Notes under the pieces: generated by a model
The model's database searches: none
Seen by the model: only the letters and a program-made list of their open reading frames with translations
What the model was told of the DNA's origin: nothing
Source: Sipunculus nudus
Taxonomy: Eukaryota; Annelida; Sipuncula; Golfingiida; Sipunculidae
Direction: 5' to 3'
Assembly: GCA_026874595.1 (NCBI GenBank)
Contig: CM049306.1
Coordinates: 109,596,142-109,660,141, forward strand
Length of the DNA stretch: 64,000 nt
Shown here: positions 44,440 to 57,924 of the stretch, in pieces
Position numbering within the stretch: position 1 is the first letter of the stretch
Layout of the letters: each line of letters opens with the position of its first letter
Made by a program: the position numbers and the translations under genes

Positions 44440-46640
44440 ATAGACTGTGATACAGGAAGCCTTAACCCTGATGGACGGTTGGAAAGAACGTCGTAATATT
44501 GATAGACTGTGGGACAGAACGTCTTTACCTTAATAGACTGTGGGACAGAACGTCGTTACCTTGATAGCCTGTGGGACAGAACGTCGTTACATTCATAGCC
44601 TGGGGACAGAACGTCTTTCCCTTTATAGACTGTGGGACAGCACGTCGTTACCTTGATAGAATGATGGACAGAACGTTACCTAGATAGACTGATCGACAGA
44701 ACATCTTTACCTTGATAGATTGATGGGACAGAACGTCGTTACCTTGATACACTGTGGGACAGAACGTCGTTATTTTGATAGACTGTGGGACAGAACGTTG
44801 TTACCTTGATAGACTGTGGGACAGAACATTGTTACCTTGATAGACTGTGGGACAGAACGTCTTAAACTTGATAGACGGTGGGACAGAACGTCGTTACCTT
44901 GATAGTCTGTGGGACAGAACGTCGTTACCTTGATAGACTGTGGGACAGAACGTCATTACATTTATAGACTGTGGGACAGAACGTCGTTACCTTGATAGAC
45001 TGTGGGACAGAACGTCGTTACCTTGATAGACTGTGGGACAGAACGTCGTTTCTTGATAGACTGATGGACAGAACGTCGTTGCCTTGTTAGACTGATGGAC
45101 AGAACGTCGTTACCTTGATAGACTGTGGGACAGAACGTCGTTACCTTGACAGACTGATGGACAGAACGTCGTTACCTTGATAGACTGTGGGACATAACGT
45201 CGTTACCTTGATAGACTGTGGGACAGAACGTCGCTACCTTGATAGACTGTGGGACAGAGCTTCGTTACCTTGATAGACTGATGGACAGAACGTCGTTACC
45301 TTTATAGACTGTGGGACATAACGTCGTTACCTGATAGACTGTGGGACAGAACGTCGCTACCTTGATAGACTGTGGGACAGAACGTCGTCACCTTGACAGA
45401 CTGTGGGACAGAGCGTCTTTACCTTGATAGACTGTGGGACAGAACGTCGTTACCTTGACAGACTGATGGACAGAACGTCGTTACCTTGATAGACTGATGG
45501 ACAGAACGTCGTTACCTTGATTAGACTGTGGGGCAGAACGTCGTTACCTGATAGACTGTGGGACAGAACGTCGCTACCTTGATAGACTGTTGGACAGAAC
45601 GTCGTTACCTTGATAGACTGTGGTACAGAGCGTCTTTACCTTGATAGACTGTGGGACAGAACGTCGTTACCTTGATAGACTGTTGGACAGAACGTCTTTA
45701 CCTTGATAGACTGTCTGACATAACGTCGTTCTTTTGATAGACTGATGGGCAGAACGTCGTTACCTTGATTAGACTATGGGGCAGAACGTCGTTACTTGAT
45801 AGACTGTGGGACAGAACGTCGCTACCTTGATAGACTGTGGGACAGAACGCCGTTACCTTGATAGACTGTGGGACAGAGCGTCTTTACCTTGATAGACTGT
45901 GGGACAGAACGTCGTTACCTTGATAGACTGTTGGACAGAACGTCTTTACCTTGATAGACTGTCTGACATAACGTCGTTCTCTTGATAGACTGATGGGCAG
46001 AACGTCGTTACCTTGATTAGACTGTGGGGCAGAACGTCGTTACCATGATAGACTGTGGGACAGAACATCGTTACCTTGATAGACTTTGGGATAGAGCGTC
46101 GTTACATTGATAGACTGTTGGACAGAACGTCTTTACCTTGATAGACTGTCTGACATAACGTCGTTCTCTTCATAGACTGATGGGCAGAACGTCGTTACCT
46201 TGCTTAGACTGTGGGGCAGAACGTCGTTACCTTGATAGACTGTGGGACAGAACGTCGTTACCTTTATAGACTGTATAACAAGCGTCATTGCCTTGATAGA
46301 TTGGTGGAAAGAACGTCGTTACCTTGATAGATTGGTAGAGAGATCGTCGTTACCTTGATAAACTCTGGGACAGAACGTCTTAACCTTGATAGACGGTGGG
46401 ATAGAACATCTTAACCTTGTTGGACTGTGGGACAGAAAGTCGTTACCTTGATAGACTGTGGGACAGAACGTCGTTACCTTGATAGACTGTGGGACAACAC
46501 GTCGTTACCTTGATAGACTGTGGGACAGAACGTCGTTACCTTGATAGACTATGGGACAGTCGGACAGAACGTCATTACCTTGATAGTCTGTGGGACAGAA
46601 CGCCGTACAATTGATAGACTGTTGAACAGGATACCTTGAT
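44440..46640. repeat. 31-bp satellite, about 70 units
   Basis: Unit GATAGACTGTGGGACAGAAC, then GTCGTTACCTT. Variants swap TGTGGG for TGATGG or TGTTGG, and a larger block (about 45540-46020) recurs with the order of variants kept. The right edge grades into the 30-bp family. Confidence 0.95.
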
Positions 46641-46734
46641 ATTCGATGGAACAAGACGCTTGATACCTGATTTTTTTAGTGTGCGTGTGTGTGTGGGGGG
46701 GGGGGGGAGGGGGGTTAGGACGACGTTACCTGAT

Positions 46735-48843
46735 TAACCACCAAAATCTGATAGTTTTGATGGACAGAACACCATAACCTGATGATTTGAGGGACAAGGC
46801 ATAATGGCCTGATAGTTTTTAGGGCAGGACATGGCAACCTGTTTGTTATGAGAGTAGGTCGCCGTACAATGAAGGTTTGCAGTGTACGACGTCATAACCT
46901 GATTTTTTGCAGAACAATGCGGTAACCAGATTATTTTAATGGGTAGGACGACGTAACCTAGTGATTCGAGGGTCAAAACCACGTAACACGATGGTTTTGG
47001 GGCAGGAGAATGTAACACGACGGTTTGTGGGACAAGACCACGTACCTCGATGGTTTTTGGGCAGGAGAATGAAACACGACGGTTTGTGGGACAAGACCAC
47101 GTAACACGATGGTTTGTGGTACAAAACAATGTAACATGATGGTTTGTGGGGCAAGACGACGTAACACGATGGTTTGTGGGACAGGACGACATAACGCGAT
47201 GGTTTGTGGGGCAGGACAACGTAACACGTTGGTTTGTAGGGCAGGACGACGTAACACGTTGGTTTGTGGGGCAGGACAACGTAACATGATAGTATATGGG
47301 ATAGGACAACGTAACACAATGGTTTGCGGGACGGAAAACGTAACAGGATGGTTTGTGGGGCAGGACGACGTAACTCGATTGTATACGGGGCAGGACAACG
47401 TAATTCGATGGTTTGTGGGGCAGGACAACGTACCACCATTGTTTGTTGGACAGGACAAGACAAAACTATAGTTTGTGGGACAGGAAAACGTAACACAGTG
47501 GTTTGTGGGGCAGGACGACGCAAAACGATAGTTGGTGTGGCAGTACAAAGTAAAACTATTCGTTTTGGAGCAAGACAACGTAAATCGATGGTTTTTGGGG
47601 CAGGACGACATAACGCGATGGTTTGTGGGGCAGGACAACGTAACACGTTGGTTTGTAGGGCAGGACGACGTAACACGTTGGTTTGTGGGACAGGACAACG
47701 TAACATGATAGTATATGGGATAGGACAACGTAACACAATGGTTTGCGGGACGAAAAACATAACAGGATGGTTTGTGGGGCAGGACGACGTAACTCGATTG
47801 TATACGGGGCAGGACAACGTAATTCGATGGTTTGTGGGGCAGGACAACGTACCACCACTGTTTGTGGGACAGGACAAGACAAAACTATAGTTTGTGGGAC
47901 AGGACAACGTAACACAGTGGTTTGTGGGGCAGGACGACGCAAAACGATGGTTTGTTTGGCAGTACAACGTAAAACTATTCGTTTTGGAGACAACGTAAAT
48001 CGATGGTTTGTGGGGCAAAACAACGTAACACTATGGTTTGTTGGGCAGGGCAATGTAACACGATAGTTTGTGGGGCAGGACAACGTAACACGATAGTTTG
48101 TGGGACAGGACCACGCAACACAATGGTTTTGGGGCAGGACAACGTATCAAGATGGTCTGAAGGGCAGGACAACGTAATACGATAGTTTTCCGGCAGGACA
48201 AGGTAACAAGATGGTTTGTCGGGCAGGAAAACGTAACACGATGGTTTGTGGGGCAAGACAACGTTACATGATAGTTTTCCGGCACGACAAGGTAAAACGA
48301 TGGTTTGTTTGGCAGGACAACGTAACACGATAGTTTTCCGGCACGACAAGGTAAAACGATGGTTTGTTGGGCAAAACAACGTAACACGTTGGTTTGTGGG
48401 GCAGGACAATATAACACGATGGTTTTTGTCGGGCAGGCCAACGTAACACGATGGTTTGCGGGCCAGGACAACGTAACACGATAGCTTGTGGGGCAGGACA
48501 ACGTAACACGATGGTTTGTGGGGCGGGACAACGTAACACGATGGTTTGTGGGGCAGGATGTCATAACCTTATTGTTTGCGACACAGGATGTCGTAACCTG
48601 ATTGTTTGTGCTCAGGATGAGGTAAAATGACAGTTTGTGACACAGGATGTCGTAAAGAAAAATGACAATTTGTGACTCTGGATGTCTTACCCCGATATTT
48701 TGTGACACAGGATATTGTAACCTAATGGTGTGTGGGACAGAACGCCGTGGCCTCATGGTGGTGAGGGTAATACACCGTGCCGTGACAGTGGGACGGGACA
48801 TGGTAACCTGATGGCGTGTTCGGCACGACGCCAGATCGTTCAA
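46735..48843. repeat. 30-bp satellite, related to the adjacent 31-bp family, about 70 units
   Basis: Unit GTTTGTGGGGCAGGACAACG, then TAACACGATG. Being a multiple of three, it gives long repeat ORFs on both strands (up to 360 codons on the reverse strand, 10-residue repeats such as CYVVLPHKPS). A 14-unit block near 47150-47500 recurs about 419 bp later. Both flanks (46700-46990, 48560-48840) hold decayed or intermediate units. Confidence 0.93.
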
Positions 48844-49469
48844 GGAATAATGTTACCTTTTCACAATATGCAGATATCTGCATGAATGTCTTATTGACAA
48901 ATTTAGATTCCAGGCTTCTTAGCCCAAATCACAGAAACGTGAAATATAAGAGGGTTAAAAATAACATATTATATATTATAATCCAATTGAGGTGTAAACA
49001 GAATCACATGTATACCTAAAGAGAGACAACAAATTCTTTAATCACTGATTGGCAGGCAAATAGAGCTAAGAGTTTATTGATATCTTGAGCTAGCCTGCAG
49101 CAGCCGTTTTTTAGCCTGAGCAGAGCTTTTCTTGATAGGCTGGGCCTCGTCTATTGACACTTAAATTAGTTGAAGTTGCAGGCCATTTCAAAGAAAATAA
49201 CATTTGTAATTTGTTTAAAATTAAAATAAAATTTAAAATTCAAGAAGAAGGAAAGATGATAAATATCCAATAAAACACCTAGAGATCTGTGTGTGCTTAA
49301 ACATGCTGTTGTTGTTACATGCAGAGTCACTGCCAGGAGTTAGATATGTCCTTTGTTTTTGTTGTAAAGTGAAAAATTTGCTTTAAATCTTAAGTGTTCG
49401 GACCAAGAAACAACAAAAATCTTTATTTATACAAGCCTGATCTAATAGTGGATAATATGAGGTTCTCGA

Positions 49470-49471
<2 letters not shown>

Positions 49472-49525
<54 letters not shown>
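49472..49525. repeat. (AT)n microsatellite
   Basis: Pure AT alternation of about 54 bp. Confidence 0.9.
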
Positions 49526-49527
<2 letters not shown>

Positions 49528-49916
49528 GGTTAAAAGATGTTTTAATATATTCTAAAGCTATACCAAACCAACTTATTTTGATCATAGTAAGAACTAAACC
49601 TTCGAGGCAGCAGATCTCAATCTCGCATCATCATCTACTTATAGATAACTTATATTTTCATTTATCAATTAAATTCTGCTTTATCAGATTAACATCGTTC
49701 TTCCAATCCAGGTTGCTGCTTACGACTTCTATGTCATTAACTTAAAGTTAATCATAAGTATAAATGCCACGGTACATGTACTTATGTCTGTCTTACTGAG
49801 GTTTCCCAGGACCACCATCCTGTGTTAGACATAGGGATGTCAAAATGTAAAAGAATGCGTTTCTAAGTCCTGCATTCCTTTTCTGTTATACGAAATGTAA
49901 GATGAAACCCATTACA

Positions 49917-50248
49917 TAGAAAACGAAAGACGAGCTCAGTTTCCACAAAACTGTACCTGTGTATATGTCACGTTTAAAGGGATCCGTCATTGTAATATCT
50001 GACGTGTGACCTATGTATCATCCCGGAACCTCTCATATTTTAGTATTTTATATATTTATTTAAGTATTTTATTTCTGTTAGTATATTTATGCAATTAAGA
50101 GAAAATTTTGGAAATTAATTAAGGTACACAGAAAACGAAAGACTAGTGTACTAGCTCTGTTTCCTCAAAACTATACCTGTGTACATGTCAGATTAGAAGG
50201 GATCCGTCCTAGATATATCTGACTTGTGACCTATATATCATTCCGGAA

Positions 50249-50291
<43 letters not shown>

Positions 50292-50340
50292 CTCTGTCTC
50301 TCTCTCTCTGTCTATCTGTCTCTCTGTCTCTCTGTCTCTC

Positions 50341-50406
<66 letters not shown>

Positions 50407-50475
50407 GGTAGTATTTTATTTCTGTTATTATATATATATATGCAATTAGGATACAAATTTGAAAATTAATTAAGG
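49917..50475. repeat. Tandem duplication of a roughly 210-bp segment
   Basis: Copy 1 (about 49917-50124) and copy 2 (about 50129-50475) share GAAAACGAAAGAC at the start, then AAGGGATCCGTC, TGACCTAT-TATCAT, TATTTTATTTCTGTTA and the end AAATTAATTAAGG. Copy 2 is longer only because of the (CT)n run. Confidence 0.85.
50251..50404. repeat. (CT)n microsatellite, about 150 bp
   Basis: CT repeats with a few TGT and TAT interruptions, sitting where copy 1 of the duplication has only CCTCTC. Confidence 0.95.
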
Positions 50476-53400
50476 TTGTTAAAACCGTTTAAAGAAGAGA
50501 TGCACGTTTAACGTTTGACGGAATTAAATAGATACCAGGATGAACCAAGTGTAAACGAGAAGGAGGGGGGGGGGGGGGGGGGTCACATGGACGACTTACA
50601 ACGTCGACTTGTCCATTTTTCTTATCTTCTTATATCTTTACATCTTAAATATTTCTTATATATTCACGTATTCAGAGTCATATGAGATTTGTCCCTGGCG
50701 GCTGGTATACAATGAATATGTTTAATATTAAAACGCGTGTGAGTGTAAAGTTTATTCTTGGACTACCTATGATGGGGTATGAACCCCTTTGTATGATGAA
50801 TGATTTGCAAACATTATATTGGTAGCTTGTCAGTAATATTATGATTAATTGGCTAAATTTAATTGCTATGTTACAAATGATTATGTCAAGATATGATTAT
50901 ATCAAGAAAAAATGATATAATAATATAAACCCGTATTATAACTTATCCAGATAGTTCGTGAGGTTAAACTATTTCCGTTTACGCTCAGGGTTCGTGTTTG
51001 AACAGCAGTGTATCGTCAGATGGCGAGGAACTAAACTGACGTTTGTACGTGAAAACCCCTATACATAGACGTACCAAGTGACCCCGCACCAAATCTACCT
51101 CTGTCATTGTGCATGCCATGTATACGCGAAAGGAAATTTGCTATAGGCATAATTATATAGTTATCGATGTGTGCACAGTGTATAAACAGGTGCTTATAGC
51201 GTACAAGATATGTATCACAAATATGCTGGTAATGTACCACTGTCATATACGGGTACTTGCGCGCGTTCACAGGGTGCACGTGAGTAAAAATAAACAAACG
51301 CACGTATTAAACTGACAGAATTATTGACAAATGGTATACTGCACTAAACTCACTTACTCAGGGACTCCAGTAGCATATGAAATTAAGAATACTGCTACAG
51401 GGATGTAATATATACCTTGTGTAAAAGTCTCTCACTCAATAGAAAAAAAGCATCACATGAAAACATTCTCGTAAGCTTCCCGAAAGGCGTCTAAACTGTA
51501 GGTTCTTAATAAATTTAATAAATAAAAATATTTAATTAATATAATAAATAAAAATATTAAATAAATATAATAAATAAAAATATTTAATAAATATAATAAG
51601 GAAAAATATGGAGCACCATCGGAATTAAACCTGGTTTTCTTTGTGACAATAGACTAGTTTCCCTTCTCTTTTTTTAAATTTTTTTTGTCAGTGAAGCTAA
51701 AATTTTTTTTGTCACATACAAGCGCGCGCTTACACGCACACACAGTCAGGTATATCGGCCTTTAGTTTACTACTGTTAGTGACTAATAACAATTCATTAT
51801 GTGATGTACCAATTAATATATTATTTGTTATCACACTCACTCACACACCATCACACACACATACACACATAAAAACATATATTAACATCCAGATGACAGG
51901 GCTGCATATGTTTTTTGCAATAATGCATTTACCAAGTGATAAATATCTTAAACGAAGAGGGTTGGTGGATTTTTGATAAATTATCACTGGAGGTCATCAA
52001 GGGCATAACGTAACGGGGAAATATGACCAAAACAATGACAGGTTCAGCAAGTATAATTATGGCAGCCTCATGACTGTTTACACGCAGTGTCGTATCGATC
52101 AGAATGACACATAACAATCGGTATGCAGCATCCATATTGGAGCCTGAATAAAAAGTTTGCTATACATAGCGATGTCCGTGACATCTGATTAAACCAATTC
52201 GCATCAGCGCTTAACATAGATTGTCACGGCATTCCCAGAATTTTCATGAATAATTGAACAGTTCAAATATAACATATATATTGCATCTGGCGTGCGCGAT
52301 AACGCAAGTATTTTATTGTATGAAAGGGAAATGCCGCAAAGAATCGACAACGCGTGGTTTCTGGCACATGAACCATGGCAATAATTGTATGAGCATGCTT
52401 TCTGAATGTTGTCATAATATCCCTGTTCTTTCACACCTTGGCGCGAGCTAAGAGTCTTCTTTTCCTAATCTTTTCGTCACGCCTACTTGAATTCGTTAAT
52501 TCATCTAATTTTGCCCACGCGCAGTTTAACGAGTTCTCACCACGCATAGAAATGGTAATGACAAATTTTCTTGACTAGGTGTGAAACGGCTGTGTCAGTT
52601 TTCAAGCACCTTAGCCCCTCTCCCGAACTCGCGTCATTAACCTATGTGAGGTGTCTTAATCATCCGGGAATTTCGCGCGTGCAGTGACACACGCTGATGC
52701 CATATTTCTAGCGGCAGGTGAGTACAAGGCAGTCCCCGGAAGCAGACGACACTCAAACCAGTGGCGCCAATACCGCACAATCCTGACGCTTCCTGCAACT
52801 CTGGCTGTTTACGGTTTACAGTGCGTGTGAAAAAAAACCCAATAGATAACCCCCGCTTAAACCATCCGATATAATATGATGTATATATAATAAAAGTGTG
52901 TGTATGTATGTATGATTTTGTGTGTGACACTGACTTGCTTTTTCCTGTCCATTCCATTTGACTGGAAAATATGATTACGATAATGTTGAATAAATTTGTA
53001 CTGATGGTAAGGTATTTGTACAGGGGATTCCCTAGATTTTAATATAATTATTTGCCAGAGCCATCTTGAGTTACTGTGATGTAATGATGCTGAATGGTGA
53101 TGTTAGATATAGTTGTCACACCGCTTTATGCTTAAACGGAACAAAAATGTGGTCGTGGTTATGGTGTGGTCAAGTTACCGTGATATCCTTTATCAAGGAA
53201 TTGACAGTATAATATAAACCAAATACCATATGCCCGTTTTTTGTGAATTAAGAATTGCCAAGGTGTCCACAACGACACACATTGTTTCTGATGGCTAATA
53301 ATATAGGCTTTTGTGGTGACGGCATGCACTTCTCACGTTTATTGTTACGTTCTTTTGTCCGCCATATTTAATATAACTGTTGATTGTCCTCAACAGTCAG

Positions 53401-53964
53401 AGGTGTTGGTCGGGAGCTGTGATTAAGCCTCACACCTGAACTCGCCACGTAATAGTTTTGTGTGAATTCCCTGCAATCAGTTTTGGATGAGTGTGTTGTA
53501 TTGATCGTATATGTCATCTTGCACGCGAACTCTCACTTCGAAAACGTTAGAATAAATGAATATAAAATGTATGATGAAGCGTGAAGAGCCAAAGTATGTC
53601 GTATACAACACGGCATGGAATGTAATATATATCAAGTGTTCATAGCTATTTGTTGCTAATAATGTAATAATGTACACAGGGGTAAATATGAATTAATATA
53701 TAATGTATTCATGTTAAGTGATGAACTCTCTATAACCACTTAATATAAGTTCGTACAGAGTGCAAAACAACCAACCTGCGGGACAGCAGACTTTGCGTGT
53801 TGTACAAACCCCTTCCCGAACTTAACCCTGATTCACCGTACTCCGTCTGTATTCTTACCCAAACCATTTGCAAGATTTTTACACACAAGATAAGTCGAAG
53901 CTCTTCTTGAGTTGTCCATCTCCGTCCCTCTTGAACTGTAAACTGTTCTACTGAATGGTCGAGT

Positions 53965-56290
53965 AGAATGTGAGAAGGAAAGGTCAAGAAGGAGGGGAGA
54001 CGGAAGGGTCAAGAAGGATGAGAGCTGAAAGTTCAAAAAGGATGGGAGATGGAAAGGTAAAGATGAATGGGAGATGAAAAGGTCTAGATGAATGGGAGAT
54101 GGAAAGGTCAATATGGATTATAGATGGAAAGGTCATGAAGGATGGGAGATGGAAAGGTCAAGAAGGAAGGATGGAGATGGAAAGGTCAAGATGGATGGGA
54201 GATGGAAAGGTCAAGATGGATGGGAGATGGAAAGGTCAAGCAATATGGGAGATGGATAGGTCAAGAAGGAAGGATGGGAGGTGGAAAGGTCAAGAAGGAA
54301 GGATGGGAGATGGAAAGGTCAAGAAGGATAGGAGATAGAAAGGTCAAAAAAGGAAGGATGGGAGATGGAAAGGTCGAAAAGGATGGGAGACGTAAAGGTC
54401 TAGAGGGAAGGATAAGAGATAGAAAGGTCAAAAAGGATGGGAGATGGAAAGGTCAAGAAGGATAGGAGATAGAAAGGTCAAAAAAGGAAGGATGGGAGAT
54501 GGAAACGTCGAAAAGGATGGGAGACGTAAAGGTCTAGAGGGAAGGATAAGAGATGGAAAGGTAAAAAAGGATGGGAAATGGAAAGGTCAAGAAGGATTGG
54601 GATGGAAAGGTCAAGAAGGATCGGAGGCGGAAAGGTCAGGACGGATGGGTGGTGGAAAGGCCAAGAAGGAAGGATGGGAGATGGAAAGGTCAAGAAGGAT
54701 AGGAGATAGAAAGGTCAAAAAAGGAAGGATGGGAGATGGAAAGGTCGAAAAGGATGGGAGATAGAAAGGCCAAAAAAGGAAGGATGGGAGATGGAAAGGT
54801 CGAAAAGGATGGGAGATAGAAAGGTCAAAAAAGGAAGGATGGGAGATGGAAAGGTCAAGAAGGATCGGAGGCGGAAAGGTCAGGACGGATGGGAGGTGGA
54901 AAGGTCAAGAAGGAAGGATGGGAGATGGAAAGGTCAAGAAGGATAGGAGATAGAAAGGTCAAAAAAGGAAGGATGGGAGATGGAAAGGTCAAGAAGGATC
55001 GGAGGCGGAAAGGTCAGGACGGATGGGAGGTGGAAAGGTCAATAAGGAAGGATGGGAGATGGAAAGGTCAAGAAGGATAGTAGATAGAAAGGTTAAAAAA
55101 GAAAGGATGGGAGATGGAAAGGTCGAAAAGGATGGGAGACGTAAAGGTCTAGAGGGAAGGATAAGAGATGGAAAGGTCAAAAAGGATGGGAGATGGAAAG
55201 GTCAAGAAGGAAGGATGGGAGATGGAAAGGTCGAAAAGGATGGGAGGCGTAAAGGTCTAGAGGGAAGTATAAGAGATGGAAAGGTAAAAAAGGATGGGAA
55301 ATGGAAAGGTCAAGAAGGATTGGAGATGGAAAGGTCAAGAAGGATCGGAGGCGGAAAGGTCAGGACGGATGGGTGGTGGAAAGGTCAAGAAGGAAGGATG
55401 GGAGATGGAAAGGTCAAGAAGGATAGGAGATAGAAAGGTCAAAAAAGTAAGGATGGGAGATGGAAAGGTCGAAAAGGATGGGAGATAGAAAGGTCAAAAA
55501 AGGAAGGATGGGAGATGGAAAGGTCGAAAAGGATGGGAGATAGAAAGGTCAAAAAAGGAAGGATGGGAGATGGAAAGGTCAAGAAGGATAGGAGATAGAA
55601 AGGTCAAAAAAGGAAGGATGGGAGATGGAAAGGTCGAAAAGGATGGGAGACGTAAAGGTCTAGAGGGAAGGATAAGAGATGGAAAGGTAAAAAAGGATGG
55701 GAAATGGAAAGGTCAAGAAGGATTGGAGATGGAGAGGTCAAGAAGGATAGGGAAAGAAAGGTCAAGAAGGATTGGGATGGAAAGGTCAAGAAGGATGGGA
55801 GGCGAAAAGGTCAGGACGGATGGGAGGTGGAAAGGTCAAGAAGGAAGGATGGGAGTTGGAAAGGTCAAGAAGGATAGGAGATAGAAAGGTCAAAAAAGGA
55901 AGGATGGGAGATGGAAAGGTCGAAAAGGATGGGAGATAGAAAGGTCAAAAAAGGAAGGATGGGAGATGGAAAGGTCAAGAAGGATAGGAGATAGAAAGGT
56001 CAAAAAAGGAAGGATGGGAGATGGAAAGGTCGAAAAGGAAGGGAGACGTGAAGGACTAGAGGGAAGGATAAGAGATGGAAAGGTAAAAAAGGATGGGAAA
56101 TGGAAAGGTCAAGAAGGATTGGAGATGGAAAGGTCAAGAAGGATAGGGAAAGAAAGGTCAAGAAGGATGGGAGATGGAAAGGTCAAGAAGGATCGGAGGC
56201 GGAAAGGTCAGGACGGATGGGAGATGGAAAGGTCAAGAAGGATAGGAGACGGAAAGGTCAAGATGGATGGGAGATGGAAAGGTCAAGAAT
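53965..56290. repeat. Purine-rich 25/29-bp satellite, about 2.3 kb
   Basis: Unit GATGGGAGATGGAAAGGTCA, then AGAAG, often extended by GAAG. The + strand is almost all A and G. Most units hold AAAGGTCA; others have GGTCGAAA or GGTCTAGA. Repeat ORFs (GDGKVKKDGRRKG-like) occur on both strands and are read as array by-products. Confidence 0.95.
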
Positions 56291-57839
56291 GCATAAAATT
56301 AAATATGTTTGAAAAAGTAAATGTCATTTTACGCCGCTTTCATGATTAAAAGTACCAGTTAAACCATTTCTTAAGATGGCGGACATATTTGCAGAATCTC
56401 ATCTTAGTTTCTGATTCCAAAATGTCATAATATGACAAGAGTCCGTGGATTGTTCTGAAACTTTTCCTTCTGGTTGGCGGCATAATAACCTGTGTGTCTG
56501 TGATCTCTTCATGTTAAATGGGAGGGCAACAAATTCAATAATAAAAAAAATTCGGGAAGTAACCCGCTCAGCACCGTCAGAACATTTCCAATTTGGACCA
56601 CAGATACATCTTTTCTTGTTCAGAATCCACGTTGGTTATAAGTTTATCCCGTTTTTCTTTGTTTATATAAACAACATATCTGTGTACAATCTATGGGCTC
56701 TTTTGCATTATGACCATCCTGTAAATTTGAGTCAATACGATATAAACATTACAGTTAATCATCGATCGAACATATGGCCCTTGTAAAGTTAAAAGATTAA
56801 CTTATTTATAGATATTGCTAGTTATTATACCAGGTATAAAGCAGTCAAAGTGAACTATTAACTTGAAAACTAACATATGATTTAGACTAAAATCTGATGT
56901 CCTCCGAGTACTTGCGTGTCGCATCGCGGTATTTTGCCGTCATTGGGCAAGCCACACAATACTTCAACATACCAAAACTCAGATGTTGCAAGCCAAGTGA
57001 CGGAGATTACAGTACAGAAACTAAAAACGAGACGCACAGCACGGATAAGGTCCGCCAGTAAAAATCAATGAGTGAATTAAAATCTTGAAGTATTATTTCA
57101 GTTTTTTCAGTTTTGTCATATACTAGTTTTACCAGCTGAGGATTGGAACATGGAATGATTCGAAAGTTACTAGTCTCATCCATCCTCCTATGTTTTTCTT
57201 TGCAACCTTCCCATAATCCTCTAGTCTACCCATGTCAAAGTGTTCACCCTACTTCAAGAGAAAGAAAATAACAGAAGGACAGGTTTGAATTTCAGAAAAT
57301 TAATTTATATTATCCCGAAAGTTAATTATGACAGGGTTTCGAAATAGTTTAGCCGTAGTTTATCCTCATATGGACAATTATTTGTCAGTGTCCAAGAATC
57401 CGGACAAATGTTACTAAGGGTGATCTCGTGAGCTTCATGTTAGCCCTTTCCCGCACGTTCTTCGTGGTCGCGAACTAATATTGCAATTCAAATGACGACA
57501 CATTTTGTACATCTAAAGAATAATCGAACATGATTGATGTCGTGCCTACAATGAGGGATTCCTTCACAGAATTCGGATTAGTCATTAAATGAATCGTAAC
57601 AATAATGTTTTGTTTGCCCTATGTTTCTTTCAGCATGTAGGATACGTGGTGTGTTTGCTGAACCTGTGAGTGTGACGGTGTCGGATGACACGTGTCTGTG
57701 TTCGCTGTGACCAGGACTATTTGCTCGACCTCTTGGTTTGTTTGACATTCATTAACTGTAGGACAGGACCTCTAAAAAAAGGAGCCACTTGGACTTGGGC
57801 ACAGCCGAGGGACAATGGAATAGTTTAGCCGAGGGAGCC

Positions 57840-57924
<85 letters not shown>

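Larger units (their letters stand above)
48844..53964. other. Intergenic, no gene recognised
   Basis: Contains microsatellites (listed separately), a duplicated 210-bp segment, a poly-G run (50565-50582), a short AT-rich tandem repeat (about 51510-51600) and CA-rich stretches (about 51720-51875). No exon, RNA gene or transposon ends recognised. Confidence 0.55.

Noticed and set aside
46936-48018. Long reverse-strand ORF (360 codons) and its neighbours in the 30-bp satellite
   Set aside because: The open frames follow from a 30-bp period; they occur on both strands and in several frames, with no start context, flanking exons or known motif.
54099-56349. Series of lysine/glycine-rich ORFs (up to 136 codons) in the purine array
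   Set aside because: They shift frame from unit to unit as length changes between 25 and 29 bp; typical repeat by-products.
57636-57672. Exon-like segment with TTTCTTTCAG before it and CCT|GTGAGTG after it
   Set aside because: Good splice-like edges, but the segment is short, has a stop in one frame, and no neighbouring exon in phase was found.
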